A stretch of 64,000 nt of DNA from assembly GCA_015183035.1 (NCBI GenBank), contig JACZZP010000016.1, positions 248,001-312,000 of the forward strand. The letters are read 5' to 3'. Origin of the DNA: Meloidogyne chitwoodi (taxonomy: Eukaryota; Nematoda; Chromadorea; Rhabditida; Meloidogynidae). Made by a program: the position numbers and the translations under genes. Position 1 is the stretch's first letter. Every line of letters starts with the position of its first letter. Shown piece by piece: positions 24,141-33,929 of this stretch. A model generated the notes under the pieces. The model was not told where the DNA came from. It saw only the letters and a list, made by a program, of their open reading frames with translations, and did not search any database.

Positions 24141-24301
24141 ATGAACGTTAAATTTTTCTTTATATTTTTTGTTATTTTACTAATTACTTTAGGAGGAACT
24201 TTGGCAAAGGTAAAATTAAAAAATAAATATATAATTAAATTATATTTTTAAATTTAAAGGATAATGCTATAGATGTTGAATGTGGTGATGATGATGAATA
24301 A
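24141..24301 (+). CDS. truncated paralogue of the His/Pro-rich secreted peptide
   Basis: Exon 1 (24,141-24,209) encodes MNVKFFFIFFVILLITLGGT then LAK, differing from the minus-strand partner by one residue in this stretch. Exon 2 (24,260-24,301) encodes only DNAIDVECGDDDE before a stop. Compared with the partner, about 36 codons (the His/Pro segment) are missing in frame. The splice signals are intact, so a secreted acidic 13-residue peptide could still be made. It may instead be a decaying copy. Confidence 0.55.
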
Positions 24302-25182
24302 TAAATAAATAAATTAATATAGAATTTAATTAATTTAGATTAATTAAAAAATGTAGATTAGATTATTTAAAATTGTTAGATTTATTATTATAATAAATTT
24401 AATTTTTAGTATTACTATTTTATCTAACATAAAGCCCTCTCTATTACTCTCGATCGGTCCCAGTTTCATCCAGGGTTTACTTCTAAAAAACTGGAAATTG
24501 GACTCGAAAACTGGCCCATTCACTTAATCACTTAGAGACTTTAATTACTTAACAAACTTGCTTGGACTCATAAACTTATGATTTGACACATAAACTATTC
24601 AACTAAATTTATTTTATTTAAAATAAATTTTTAGTAAAATTTTAAAAAATTAATATGGATAGGAAATATGCCCTTTCACAATTTTAAATTCTCTTCTTAA
24701 TTTGTGTTTTAATTTTTCTTTCGAAATTAAATAAAAATAGAAAATTAACGAGTGGTAAGATTTATTGGATAAATTACTTTAATGCCAAAAATTGATATAT
24801 TAAGAGACTATATGTTAAATGAATTGTGGCAATTAGAGATAATATTACCTTTTTCTTTTACTCTCTCTCCAACTTAGGTAATATCTATTATTTTGACAAG
24901 AAAATTTTTTGAAAATTATTGCGAAATTTTGCCTTTACACAAACAAATTTACACGTAAAATGGTAGAAGGGGGGAGATCGAGGTGTACAATATGATTCGC
25001 ACGCATGCATGCCTGCGCAGGCGTTGGTGAATAAATACTAGGGAATTTTTTAATTTTATCAGTTAGAAAATTTTTTTAATAATTTAAATATTCCTTTGTT
25101 GTCCTCATAAATAAAGTTTTTTTTCATTTTTAGTCTTGTTTAACATAAAGTCTAAAAATAATACATATTTAATTTTATTTAG
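24302..25182. other. intergenic DNA
   Basis: No gene is seen. There is a short GC-rich palindromic patch at about 24,995-25,025 (GCACGCATGCATGCCTGCGC). A TTTAG directly before the ATG at 25,183 could be an intron end or a trans-splice acceptor. Confidence 0.35.
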
Positions 25183-26768
25183 ATGAATTTAACAAACTTT
25201 ATTGTTTTATTTTTAATTATATCCATGTTGATTAATTTAATTGATTGTACAGGAAGTAAAGGTAAAGGAAAAAAGAAAAGCAAACACGTTAAATCCTCAA
25301 ATTTAAATGAAACTAATAGATCAGGTAATTAAATAATAATTAAAATATTCTAATCCATCAGGCGTGAATAATCCTCTGGAACGAGTTTATGATTCTAATG
25401 GGCAATTTTTATATACAATTCAGCGGAATTCACAAGGTGCGGTTCAACATCCAATTCAAAATTTTAGAATTTTGAGTAGTGAAGAACATGAAGAAGCATA
25501 TGACCAAACTGGTTAGTTTATAATTTAATATAAAATTATTAAAAACTTTTAAATGATTTTTTGGGTTTATAAGCTCTGTTCCTTAGCTTCTTTGGACTAT
25601 TGGGAACAATTCACCATTGTTGGTTTTGTAAATAACCCAAACCATAAGAGGTCTCAGAAACTTATAATTCAGGCTTTAATAATTTAGATGACGAACAAGA
25701 TAATGAAGAATATATAATGAGCGGACATCAATCAAATTATGATCTATCGAATTCATTAGATTTGAATTAATTATGTAGTGAAGCAATTTACGAAGCAAAT
25801 AATCAATCTAGTAAGTTTATTGTAATTAAATATTGGTTTCCAAGAGACAAAGATTAAGATTTCTTACTAGAGATTCTTATAGTTTGGATGTAATAGAGTA
25901 ATGACTTTTGACTCTAAAACTTTCTTTAGCCAAATTTTGTTTGAAAAGTGTCTTTGTTATAAAAAGTAGATTCTCCAAAACTTAAAATTCAGTCTTTAAT
26001 AATTTAGGTGACAAACAGGATCATGTAGAACACCAAGAACCTAAAACACGTAGTGAGTTTTATAATTTTTTATTTGTTTTATTTTAAGATATGATTTAAT
26101 TTAAATATTAAAACATTCATAAATTAAAATATGCTTCAAACATTTAGGCTAATTAAGAAAAAATAATTTTAAAAACAATTTAATTCGGTACACTAAATAT
26201 TAATAATTAAAATAAAATTAAGATAATTTAAAAAGATCACCAGTTTGGGCTTATTATAGTCCTATATTGGAAGATAAAGATGGAAACAAATTTGCTTCCT
26301 GTAAAAATTGTGAAAGTAAAATAACAATGAATGCTAATAAGAGGTATACTTCTAATTTAATAAATCATATCTACAATAAACACAGTACAGAAGCTAAAAA
26401 ACTTGAAGCCGAAATAGAGAAAAGTAATAAAGTTTTAAATAATTAATTAAATAAATTAGTATTATTAACAAATTTTTTAGAAAAAGAGAGAGCACAATTA
26501 ATTTATGATTATTATACATTAAATGAAACCAATACTTATGCAAATTGTAATAAATGCAAGGGGAGTATTAAATTACAAAAAAATACTACAATAAATTTAA
26601 AACGTCATCTAAAGCAGCTTCACAAAAATGAATACGCAGAGTATGAAAATAAATTAGATATTGGACAAGGATCAAATACACGTAAAATTTAATTTTAAAA
26701 TGAAATTAAATTTATTTTTTTTAGGTTCTGATGACCCAATGATAGAAGGATATACAGACGATTATTGA
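25183..26768 (+). CDS. secreted protein with two BED-like zinc fingers
   Basis: Exon 1 (from 25,183) encodes a signal peptide, MNLTNFIVLFLIISMLINLI, then a strongly basic segment GKGKKKSKHVK that could be a nuclear-localisation signal. Exons 2-4 (25,362-26,050) are polar and acidic. The exon at about 26,236-26,425 holds WAYYSPILED then C-x2-C (CKNC) and, 20 residues later, H-x4-H (HIYNKH), the BED-finger pattern. The exon at about 26,480-26,685 repeats it (CNKC ... HLKQLH). The end is DDPMIEGYTDDY. An in-frame TAA in the third exon (about 25,770) breaks the simple exon chain, so that exon may be skipped or the gene damaged. BED fingers normally bind DNA; a signal peptide in front suggests an exported, host-directed DNA-binding protein (inference). 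Confidence 0.55.
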
Positions 26769-26974
26769 AAGTAAAGACTAAGTAAGGGGAAAAAATATTA
26801 AAAAAAAATGAAAAATACAACAAAAAGACAAAAAAAAATTAAAAAATGATTGTTTTTTTATTTTATCAAAAGATATTTATGAAAAAAGATATATTTAAAT
26901 ACTATGTATTTTAGTGATTTAAAAAAACATTTTTTATTTTAATTGTTTATTAGTTCGTGCGCCGACAGTTGCGG

Positions 26975-27190
26975 CCGAGACATTTGCGGACGGGACATTG
27001 ATAAAAAAATTACCAATAATTGATACATAATGATCATGGGCTTTCAAAAAGATCAAATTATTTCCATTCAGAGATTCAGAAAGATTTTCAGAATTTTTTG
27101 TTATTTTTTTGTTTTTGTAGAAATTTTTTTACAGTCATTGGTCCACATGTGTCGAGTCCGCAAATGGCCCGTCCACAAATGTCTCATAAT
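26975..27190. repeat. inverted-repeat element with TTTGCGGAC motifs
   Basis: GAGACATTTGCGGACGGGAC at 26,977 is answered by GTCCGCAAATGGCCCGTCC and ACAAATGTCTC at about 27,156-27,188. The interior is non-coding. It belongs to the same loose family as 18,581-18,797. The rest of 26,769-27,643 is AT-rich without a gene, except for the orphan promoter motif at 27,312. Confidence 0.5.
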
Positions 27191-27311
27191 GATAAAAAAG
27201 TAGAATAAAATTATAGTTTATATTTTTAAATATTTTCAATAAAATAGGGAAATTAAAAATAAATATTTATTATTAAATTTTATAAAAAAATAAGGAAAAT
27301 ATTTATTTTAA

Positions 27312-27346
27312 TAATATTTCGAAATATTGTACTTTATTGGAAATTT
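27312..27346 (+). promoter_or_regulatory. orphan copy of the cysteine-rich-family palindrome
   Basis: AATATTTCGAAATATTGTAC is followed by TTTATTGGAAATTTT, the same arrangement found upstream of the cysteine-rich peptide genes. No such gene follows here; the next gene is the coiled-coil gene at 27,644. It is either a promoter remnant or evidence that the element also serves other gene families. Confidence 0.5.
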
Positions 27347-27643
27347 TGGCAAATAAATTGTTACTGAATTGGTATTTACTGAACTGGCAATACTGAACTG
27401 GCCTTTTTTCGCAATGTAAGAGAGACAAAAAGAAAATAAGAGAAGAGAAAATAGGGAACAGATAGAGGGAGAATTTAAAAATTAACTTTAACATTTCTAA
27501 TAAATTTTAATTTTCAAAACATAATTACTATTTTATTTTTTCAAAGTTTATTAGTTTTTTTTTTAATTTCCTAATTAGTTAAAAATTAATTTTTTTTAAT
27601 TCAAAAAATTAATTTTTTGATTTAAAATTTATTAATTTTATTT

Positions 27644-29360
27644 ATGCAAAAAAGAAACATTTTTATATTTTTACAAATCTTCATTATTACTTCTAATATT
27701 ATGGCAGGAGAAAATAATGGTAAAAAATATTTATTTTTTTATTTTTACTTTACCTAGGGTAAAATATTATTTTTATAATTTTTTTTTTTGAATAAAATTG
27801 TTAAAAAAAATATTTTTAGATTTTGACCAACGTTTATTGAATGAATATGAGTCTTTGATTAATAGAGTATTTGAACTAAAAAAACGTCAAGAAAATGCTA
27901 GAATTAAAGTAAATGAACATAAACAAATACTTTCTCGTCAAAAAGATAAATTTGAAAAATTGAAATATGAATATAAAAAAACGAAGCAACTTTTTATCAT
28001 TAAATTTGGACGATTTGAAATTTCTTTTAATGGGCTTTCTTTGAGCGTTAGTGTAAAACGAAATGTGAGCACTGTTTACAACCAAATTTCGAATGTTCTT
28101 TCTAGTGGTTTATTTTTTTAATTAATTCAAATAATTATTTATAAAATATTTAAAAACTTTAACTGAGACATTTCAAAACCTTAGAATTTTAATTCTTTTT
28201 CTATTTGATTTAAATAAATATTTTTTAATAGAAAATGTGTCTACTCAAAATATTGGTGAAAATCAACAACAACCAATTTTGCCTGCAAACAAAGAGATGG
28301 ATAATTCTGAAAAAATTGAGATAGCTTTACTTGCTTTAAAATTTAACGGTAATAAATAAATAATATTTTAAATATCTTTCCTTCAATTAATCTCTCCAAA
28401 AGAAAATTAGTTCCTAGTTTAGCTAGTAGACATCCCTCCCCTTTTATGTGAGAGAAAATAGTTTACAACCGTCCTTTTTGTTCGTAAAATATCTTCTTGC
28501 GAATAAATGGGGTGTCTAACTAATAACCTAGACAATTTTCTTAAAAATTTGTTCATTAATTTATTTTTTTAGATTCTGACCAACTTTTGATGGAATCCGA
28601 GTCTTTGAAAAAAGAAATAAATGAACTTGAAGAAATTCTCACAAATGCAGAAAATACAACAAAGGAAAATACTGAGACACTTTCTAGTATAGAAGCAGAC
28701 TTGTTGGAATTGGAAAATACCCTTAATGAATTAAAAAAATTGTTGCAACCTTTTGTTTTTAAATTTGGATTTGGACATTTGGAAATTTATTTTAATATTT
28801 ATGCTATATATGAGCGGTTGGCAAACTTGATTCGACTTTTCTTCCCGATTGCGGTTTTTTTTTAATTAATTTTATATAAAATATTTGTAAATTGTTGTTC
28901 TCTTAACAGTCTTAGAAATTTGCGGATAAAATAATATTGCGGACTTTGACAGCAAAAAAAAATCCCAAAAAATGTGTCAGTGCAAAATAGTTAAATGAAA
29001 AAACATTAATTAAAATCACAAAAAAAAAATAAAATATATAAAAAAATTTTGTGTTTTTTATGTATTTTTATTTTTTTCCTTGTTATTTTATATGTACACA
29101 TTTTCTAAGTACTGACCAATTTCTCACTGACTCATTTTCTTGACTGAACAAAGTGAAAGGAATCATCCACTCATATTTTTACCTATTTATTTTTTAATTT
29201 TAGCTCATTATTAATTAATGACTGTTAGAATTAATTAGGGATAATTCTTTATTTTTATTTATTTTTTAATTTCTAAAATTTTGTTTTGTTAGGTGTTCTT
29301 CGTATTTTTGCTGCGGGTGCCCGTTTCTTTATTTGGTTGGCATTATTTTTTTATTATTGA
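27644..29360 (+). CDS. secreted coiled-coil protein with alternative homologous terminal exons
   Basis: Exon 1 (27,644-27,719) is a leader, MQKRNIFIFLQIFIITSNIM, ending in phase 1. Exon 2 (27,820-28,121) is a charged coiled coil followed by FIIKFGRFEISFNGL and ends LSSGLFF stop. Exon 3 (about 28,231-28,350) starts and ends in phase 1. Exon 4 (about 28,573-28,865) is another coiled coil followed by FVFKFGFGHLEIYFNIY and ends FPIAVFF stop. A short hydrophobic exon with its own stop (about 29,292-29,360, GVLRIFAAGARFFIWLALFF) is also phase-compatible. Exons 2 and 4 are paralogous terminal exons, so alternative splicing could give different C-termini. Related units lie at 33,448 and 34,700. No family is recognised. 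Confidence 0.55.
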
Positions 29361-29908
29361 ATAAAATTAGGACTTTATTTTGATCAACCAATTTTATATT
29401 TTAAAAAATTATTTGACTTTAGTTTCTTGATTAATTTAAAAATATTGGTTAATAATGAATTGCCCTTTTGTTTTTTTTTAATTTTATTAATATATTAAAT
29501 TTCGTTTTATAGTTTTTTATAATTAAATTTTTTATTTAAATTTTATTTTTAAAAATCAATCAAACCATGAATCTCTCAACAATAAATGAATTTATACTTA
29601 ATTTTATTTTTAGATATTTATAATATTTTATAGAATAAATATTATCAATTTAAATATTAAAAAAAAATTTTTTTTGTCAGTTCAATAAAGAAAAGATAAA
29701 TTTTATTAAAAAGACAAATGTTTAAATAATCCGAAATTTTTTTTAAATCTTAAAAATATTTAATAAAAAAATATTAACAATTTTTAAAGGTATTTATTTT
29801 AGTTAATAATTTTATTAAAAATTAATTAATATCCCTAATATTTTTTCCCCATTCTTTTAATTTATTTTTATTTATCTCCAATAATTCTTTTAATGAAAAT
29901 AAGCATTT
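28866..29908. other. 3' flank shared with the 35-kb unit
   Basis: TTGCGGATAAAATAATATTG at about 28,920 is another TTGCGGA inverted-repeat motif. From about 29,450 to 29,730 the sequence resembles 35,280-35,620 (both include ATTTTATTTTTAAAAATC followed by TCAAACCA), marking a segmental duplication. No gene is seen apart from the possible small exon at 29,292. Confidence 0.45.
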
Positions 29909-30134
29909 TTAATTTTTTGGTACATGTTTGCCTTTATTGTGTATTGGAGAATGAGCACCTGCATGTTTGTAATCAGCATCTTTGCTAAATTATTAATTTT
30001 TAAAAAAATTATTTTAAAAAATAATTAAATTAAATTTTTTATTTAAAAATAATTTTAACAAACAAATTATCTTGTGTAATTGCAATATTAGCTAAAAACG
30101 CAGAAATTAAAATAAAAATAAATAAAAAATTCAT
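29909..30134 (-). CDS. secreted PSY-like (sulfated-tyrosine) peptide precursor, copy B
   Basis: 48 residues in two exons. Exon 1 (30,064-30,134) is the leader MNFLFIFILISAFLANIAIT. Exon 2 (29,909-29,984) encodes FKDADYKHAGAHSPIHNKG then KHVPKN. This copy gives the clearest match to the PSY/RaxX pattern: Asp-Tyr, four residues, Ala, a polar residue, then a Pro-x-His-polar-x-Gly arrangement, with one residue more spacing than plant PSY1. The acidic residues before Tyr fit recognition by a tyrosylprotein sulfotransferase. The short leaderless peptide (about 28 residues) needs little or no processing. Same exon phase and upstream sequence as copies A and C. Confidence 0.72.
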
Positions 30135-30681
30135 TTATTTAAGAATTAAATTTAATTTTTAAAAATAAATAAAATATTTAATTAATATTTAATTTTTTGA
30201 GTGCTTTTAAATATTAAATTATTAAGCAAATAAATAAATAAAAACAAACAAACGCATACATTAGCTTCTATAAAAAATAAAAAATATAAATTATCAAAAA
30301 TCAAATGATCCCAATAAAAAAATAAAAAATTTATTTTGTTTTTACTTTTTTAAATTAATTTTACATTAAAATTTTATTTTTGGAATAATTTAATCTATGA
30401 AACTTTATTATTATTAATTTAAAAAAAAAATAGTTTATAATTTACCAATAAAATAAAATTATTTTGAAAAAGCTCCCTTTGTTTGAATAATTTTTGATTA
30501 TTTATTAATTTAATAATATTTATGCTGCTTTAATAAAATTAAATAAATAAACACAAAACAAAATAAAATTTATTTTTAAAAAATATTTTTAGCAGATTTA
30601 AAAAATTATCGTTAATTATTTTTATTAGGGTTCAACAAGATAGAATTTAAAAAAAAAAGATTATCTCGAAAAAAAACATGC
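30135..30681. other. upstream region of PSY-like copy B
   Basis: AT-rich, no gene. It resembles 36,126-36,490 (upstream of copy C) over several hundred bases, including the TTATTAAGCAAATAAAT stretch and, further out, AGCTCCCTTTGTTTGA versus AGCCCTCTTTATTTGA. Confidence 0.45.
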
Positions 30682-30879
30682 CCAGTATTGTATCCCTGGT
30701 TCTACTAAGTATTATTTTAGATTTACTTATACTCTCAAATTAATGAGGCTATTATTTTATTTCTAAATAACAAATATTTATTCAATATTTTAAGTTCAAA
30801 ATAAGATAATAGCCTCATTAATTTGAGAGTATAAGTAAATCTAAAATAATACTTAGTAGAACCAGGGATACAATACTGG
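30682..30879. repeat. near-perfect 198-base palindromic hairpin element
   Basis: CCAGTATTGTATCCCTGGTT begins an arm of about 75 bases whose reverse complement ends at 30,879 (GGGATACAATACTGG). I see essentially no mismatch until the loop of about 45 bases. Inside this the strings TGTATCCC and GGGATACA would fit the TG...CA ends of a small LTR. Either a young MITE or a palindromic remnant LTR is possible. It abuts the leader of the gag/env element. Confidence 0.75.
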
Positions 30880-30939
30880 TGCCACGACCCGTCGTGAGTT
30901 AAAAAAAAAAAAAAAAAAATTTTTAATAAAAATTTTTAA

Positions 30940-31180
30940 GCTCTGTGTTGTGTGAGCTAATTGGAAAAATAAATAATAATAGCTCTGTGTTGTGTGAGCT
31001 AATTGGAAAAATAAATAATAATAGCTCTGTGTTGTGTGAGCTAATTGGAAAATAAATAATATAAAAATTTTTAAGCTCTGTGTTGTGTGAGCTAATTGGA
31101 AAATAAATAATATAAAAATTTTTAAGCTCTGTGTTGTGTGAGCTAATTGAAAAATAAATATCTCTGTGTTGTGTGAGTAT
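30940..31180 (+). repeat. tandem repeat in the retroelement leader
   Basis: Six copies (the last one incomplete) of a 40-56 base unit with core GCTCTGTGTTGTGTGAGCTA, spaced by AT-rich filler of variable length. The core contains the matching ends AGCTC and GAGCT, so each could fold into a small hairpin. Similar leader repeats occur between the primer site and gag in some retroelements. Confidence 0.8.
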
Positions 31181-31224
31181 TTAATAAAATTTGATTGTGT
31201 AAAAAATTTTGGAAAAAAAAAAAA

Positions 31225-32076
31225 ATGTCTGATTTTGACGCAAAATATTTTACTAAGGAAGAAAATAAACATTTTGAACCTATTTTGGATAGACTTAGAG
31301 AGTTTGAAAAGTCTGTAGCTCAATCCTTGAGAAAAATTGAAAGCAAAATCGAGGATTTAGAAACTAAAAATAAAAATGGCTTAACGGCCGTAAAAAGTTC
31401 AATAACTAAATTGGGAAATAAAGTAGGGGGAAAAATAAATGAGCTTGAAAGAAATCTTAAAAATATCCCAACTACTTTGGAGGACAGTGACATTGAAGAA
31501 GAATTCCAAGAAACATCGGATGAACTAGAATGCATGATTTCTGACCCATTTTTAAATAGTGGAATTTATATTGGAAATTATGACGGAAATCCATCTACCT
31601 CTTTCCAAAAATGGTCTGAGAGATTTTTAGATGTTTTATCACTTGTTACCACCCCTCTAACTGAACCTCAAAAAATACTAAGACTTAGATTTTATTTGGC
31701 AGGCCAGGCTCGTATTGCACTTGATACAATGATACCACAGCCTGAGACTTTAGATAATGCCATAATTCAGCTTAGAGCTAAATTTGAAAATGGCAATACT
31801 AAGGTTATAGCCAGACAAAAATTAAGCAATTGCCGCCAAGCACCTGGCGAGTCTGTCTTTGAATTCGCCAATCGATTATCGGATTTGGTAAGAACAGCTC
31901 TGGTAGGAGAGTCAGAGAATACTATTAAAAATAGCCTTCTTTATGAATTTTTGGACCGTCTTGGGCCTGAATTAAAATTTCAGGTAAAATCTCAACGTCC
32001 GGCTGAATATACGAGTGCGTATGAATTAGCCCTACACTTTGAGTTATTACTAGCGGAAAAAAAAGCCTGCAACTAG
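31225..32076 (+). CDS. retroelement gag protein (capsid part)
   Basis: A Retrotrans_gag-type protein that would build the virus-like particle. It starts MSDFDAKYFTKEENKHFEP; the leader before this ATG is A-rich. An N-terminal coiled coil (residues about 20-90) is followed by the capsid core, YIGNYDGNPSTSFQKWSERF, then RLRFYLAGQARIAL and SVFEFANRLSDLV, the typical gag helices. The frame closes at a TAG at 32,074 just after an A8 run (32,055-32,063). The next gag segment continues in the +1 frame, so a one-base indel or frameshifting at this run separates the two parts. Confidence 0.8.
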   Translation: MSDFDAKYFTKEENKHFEPILDRLREFEKSVAQSLRKIESKIEDLETKNKNGLTAVKSSITKLGNKVGGKINELERNLKNIPTTLEDSDIEEEFQETSDELECMISDPFLNSGIYIGNYDGNPSTSFQKWSERFLDVLSLVTTPLTEPQKILRLRFYLAGQARIALDTMIPQPETLDNAIIQLRAKFENGNTKVIARQKLSNCRQAPGESVFEFANRLSDLVRTALVGESENTIKNSLLYEFLDRLGPELKFQVKSQRPAEYTSAYELALHFELLLAEKKACN

Positions 32077-32079
32077 TAT

Positions 32080-33091
32080 CTGCGTTTCTAAACTTGCAGA
32101 TGAAGTAGAAACACTTGTTTTGCAGAGAAATAATACAAAAACTTGCTTTAATTGTAAAAGTCCAAATCACCTTATTAATAATTGTCCGCAAGGTAGAAAT
32201 GAGCCAAATTATAACAGAAATAATTCATTTGGCTATAAACCGAATTTCTATAGAGGAAACGGTAATAAAAACTATAATTATAATAGAAATGGAAATAATA
32301 ACTACGGTAGAGAGAATAGAAGTAGAGGATATAATAACAGTGGAAATAATTACCAAAATAATCGATATCAAAATTTTAATTATGAAAATCGATCACAAAA
32401 TAGAAATTTTAATAATTATTCTAATAGCCGATCACCGAGTCGAGAAAGAAATTATTATACGTCAAACAATAACTATGGCAGTCGATCTCCTAGTCGGGAA
32501 AGAAATTCACCTCGTAAAGTCCGCTTTGAGCGCAGAGTAAGTCCTGGGATTAGAGTTGTCAGTCCATATTATTTCGCCTTGATTGCATTAATTGCTTGCT
32601 TTCTACCCGCTGTTTTATCTGCACCTATGATATGTTTAAAAGATGCACCCGTTTCAGTATGGAGACTTCCAAATGACCCTATATGCCCTAAATTTCGTAT
32701 TAATGAATCACCCATCCCTATAGATCTTACTATCTATAGAGCTAATACTTTACAATACAAGACTCCTGCTTTCGCTTGTAAATGTTTAAAATCAATTGTT
32801 TCGAAAAGTAGAGGCTTTTTTGTTGGTTATATGCAAGAACAAGATTCGTTAAATTTGTATGTTCCCATTTCCGAATGTAAAAGAATGAGAGACTTAAATC
32901 AGTCAAGAGCTGGGGAATTAAAAGAGAAAAATGGAACCTTGAGAGGTACTGAAAATAATCCTGAAATGGAATGGAAAATTTGGCCTGTTGGCATTCCTTG
33001 GACTACAAAAGAAACTGAAAATTGTTATATTTATGAAACTGTTGTGTTTACCCATCATGGAATGGAGGGATACAATACCCAGTTTCTCTGA
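32080..33091 (+). CDS. zinc-knuckle plus envelope-like segment in one reading frame
   Basis: The frame is open from about 32,060 with no ATG near its beginning. It starts with a CCHC zinc knuckle (CFNCKSPNHLINNC, about 32,141). A long Asn/Arg/Tyr-rich segment follows, ending in RS-type repeats (SRSPSRERN) that resemble RNA-binding gag tails. At about 32,560 it changes abruptly to a hydrophobic leader (FALIALIACFLPAVLSAP) and a Cys-containing ectodomain-like region with an N-glycosylation site (NGT). It stops at 33,091 without a transmembrane anchor. This is consistent with the N-terminal part of a nematode retroelement envelope-type glycoprotein, but that identity is inference. Confidence 0.55.
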
Positions 33092-33447
33092 GAACTTGGC
33101 GATCGGCAAAATGGACTTAAATAAATTTGTAAAAAAGGAAAAACTAAATGAAAATATTTATTTAGGGAATAATTTGAATATTTTTTTACTTTTTTTTTAA
33201 AAAAAGGCGGCAAAATAGTTAAAGAAAATAGAATAAAATTTTTTAGTCTACTGACTGATGTGAGTGAATATTTTTTACCCTTAATTTATTAACACAGTTT
33301 CTAAGTTTTTTCATTTTTAAAATAAAAAACAAAATTTTAGAAAATTAAAATTAATTAAAATTAATTTAAAAATAAACTTAAATTTTTGCAGAAAAGAAAA
33401 AAAATTTTAATATTTTTATAAATCTTTATTATTGCTTCCAAAACATT

Positions 33448-33729
33448 ATGGCAAAAGAAAAATTTGGTAAAATATTTTTTTTTAAATTTATTTTAATTTT
33501 CAAAAATATATTTTTAGATTTGGAAAAATATGCTTCTTACATAAAAAATTTTAACAGAGAGGAATTTGCAAATTTTAATAAAAATATAGAAATTGAAGTT
33601 GAGAAAATTTCTACAGAATTGGATTTCATTTTGACTGAGGAAATACATAAAAATTACAAAAAAGTAGCAGAAGATTTGTATTTAAATAACTCAGAAATTA
33701 ATGGTAAAAAAAACATTTTAGAACAATAA
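33448..33729 (+). CDS. coiled-coil paralogue with degenerate leader
   Basis: Related in layout to the gene at 27,644. The sequence before the ATG (TTTATAAATCTTTATTATTG and flanks) is homologous to the coding leader of that gene but has a stop and no in-frame ATG upstream. Only MAKEKFG therefore remains before the intron at 33,467. The next exon (about 33,519-33,704) is an acidic helix (DLEKYASYIKNFNREEFANF onwards). It can continue into an Asn/Ser-rich exon ending KNKNLN at about 33,872, or stop after EQ at 33,729. It has probably lost secretion or is a pseudogene. Confidence 0.45.
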   Translation: MAKEKFGKIFFFKFILIFKNIFLDLEKYASYIKNFNREEFANFNKNIEIEVEKISTELDFILTEEIHKNYKKVAEDLYLNNSEINGKKNILEQ

Positions 33730-33929
33730 ATAAATAAATTAATTAATTATTTTACAAATAGTAACAATTCAATTTCAAATTTAACAAATAATGGAGAAGG
33801 ATCAAAAAATAATGAATCTAATGTTGTAACATCGAATTTAATTACTGAAGAAAAGAATAAAAACTTGAACTGATTTGAAGGGATTGAAAATTGAAAATTT
33901 TTAAAAATTAAAGATACTTGTCTCACCAA

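Larger units (their letters stand above)
30876..33110 (+). mobile_element. pol-less gag/env-like retroelement
   Basis: Components in order are a primer-binding-site-like TGGTGCCACGACCCG (30,877), a leader of tandem repeats, a gag ORF, a zinc-knuckle RNA-binding segment and an envelope-like segment. No protease, reverse transcriptase or integrase is present in the 2.2 kb. No second LTR is evident downstream. It may be a retrocopied spliced or deleted transcript, or a defective element mobilised in trans. Confidence 0.6.

Noticed and set aside
27020..27208. 62-codon plus-strand ORF
   Set aside because: It spans the inverted-repeat element and has no family, leader or splice support.
30853..31323. 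156-codon minus-strand ORF with repeated AHTTQS words
   Set aside because: It runs antisense through the leader tandem repeat of the retroelement and the palindromic hairpin.
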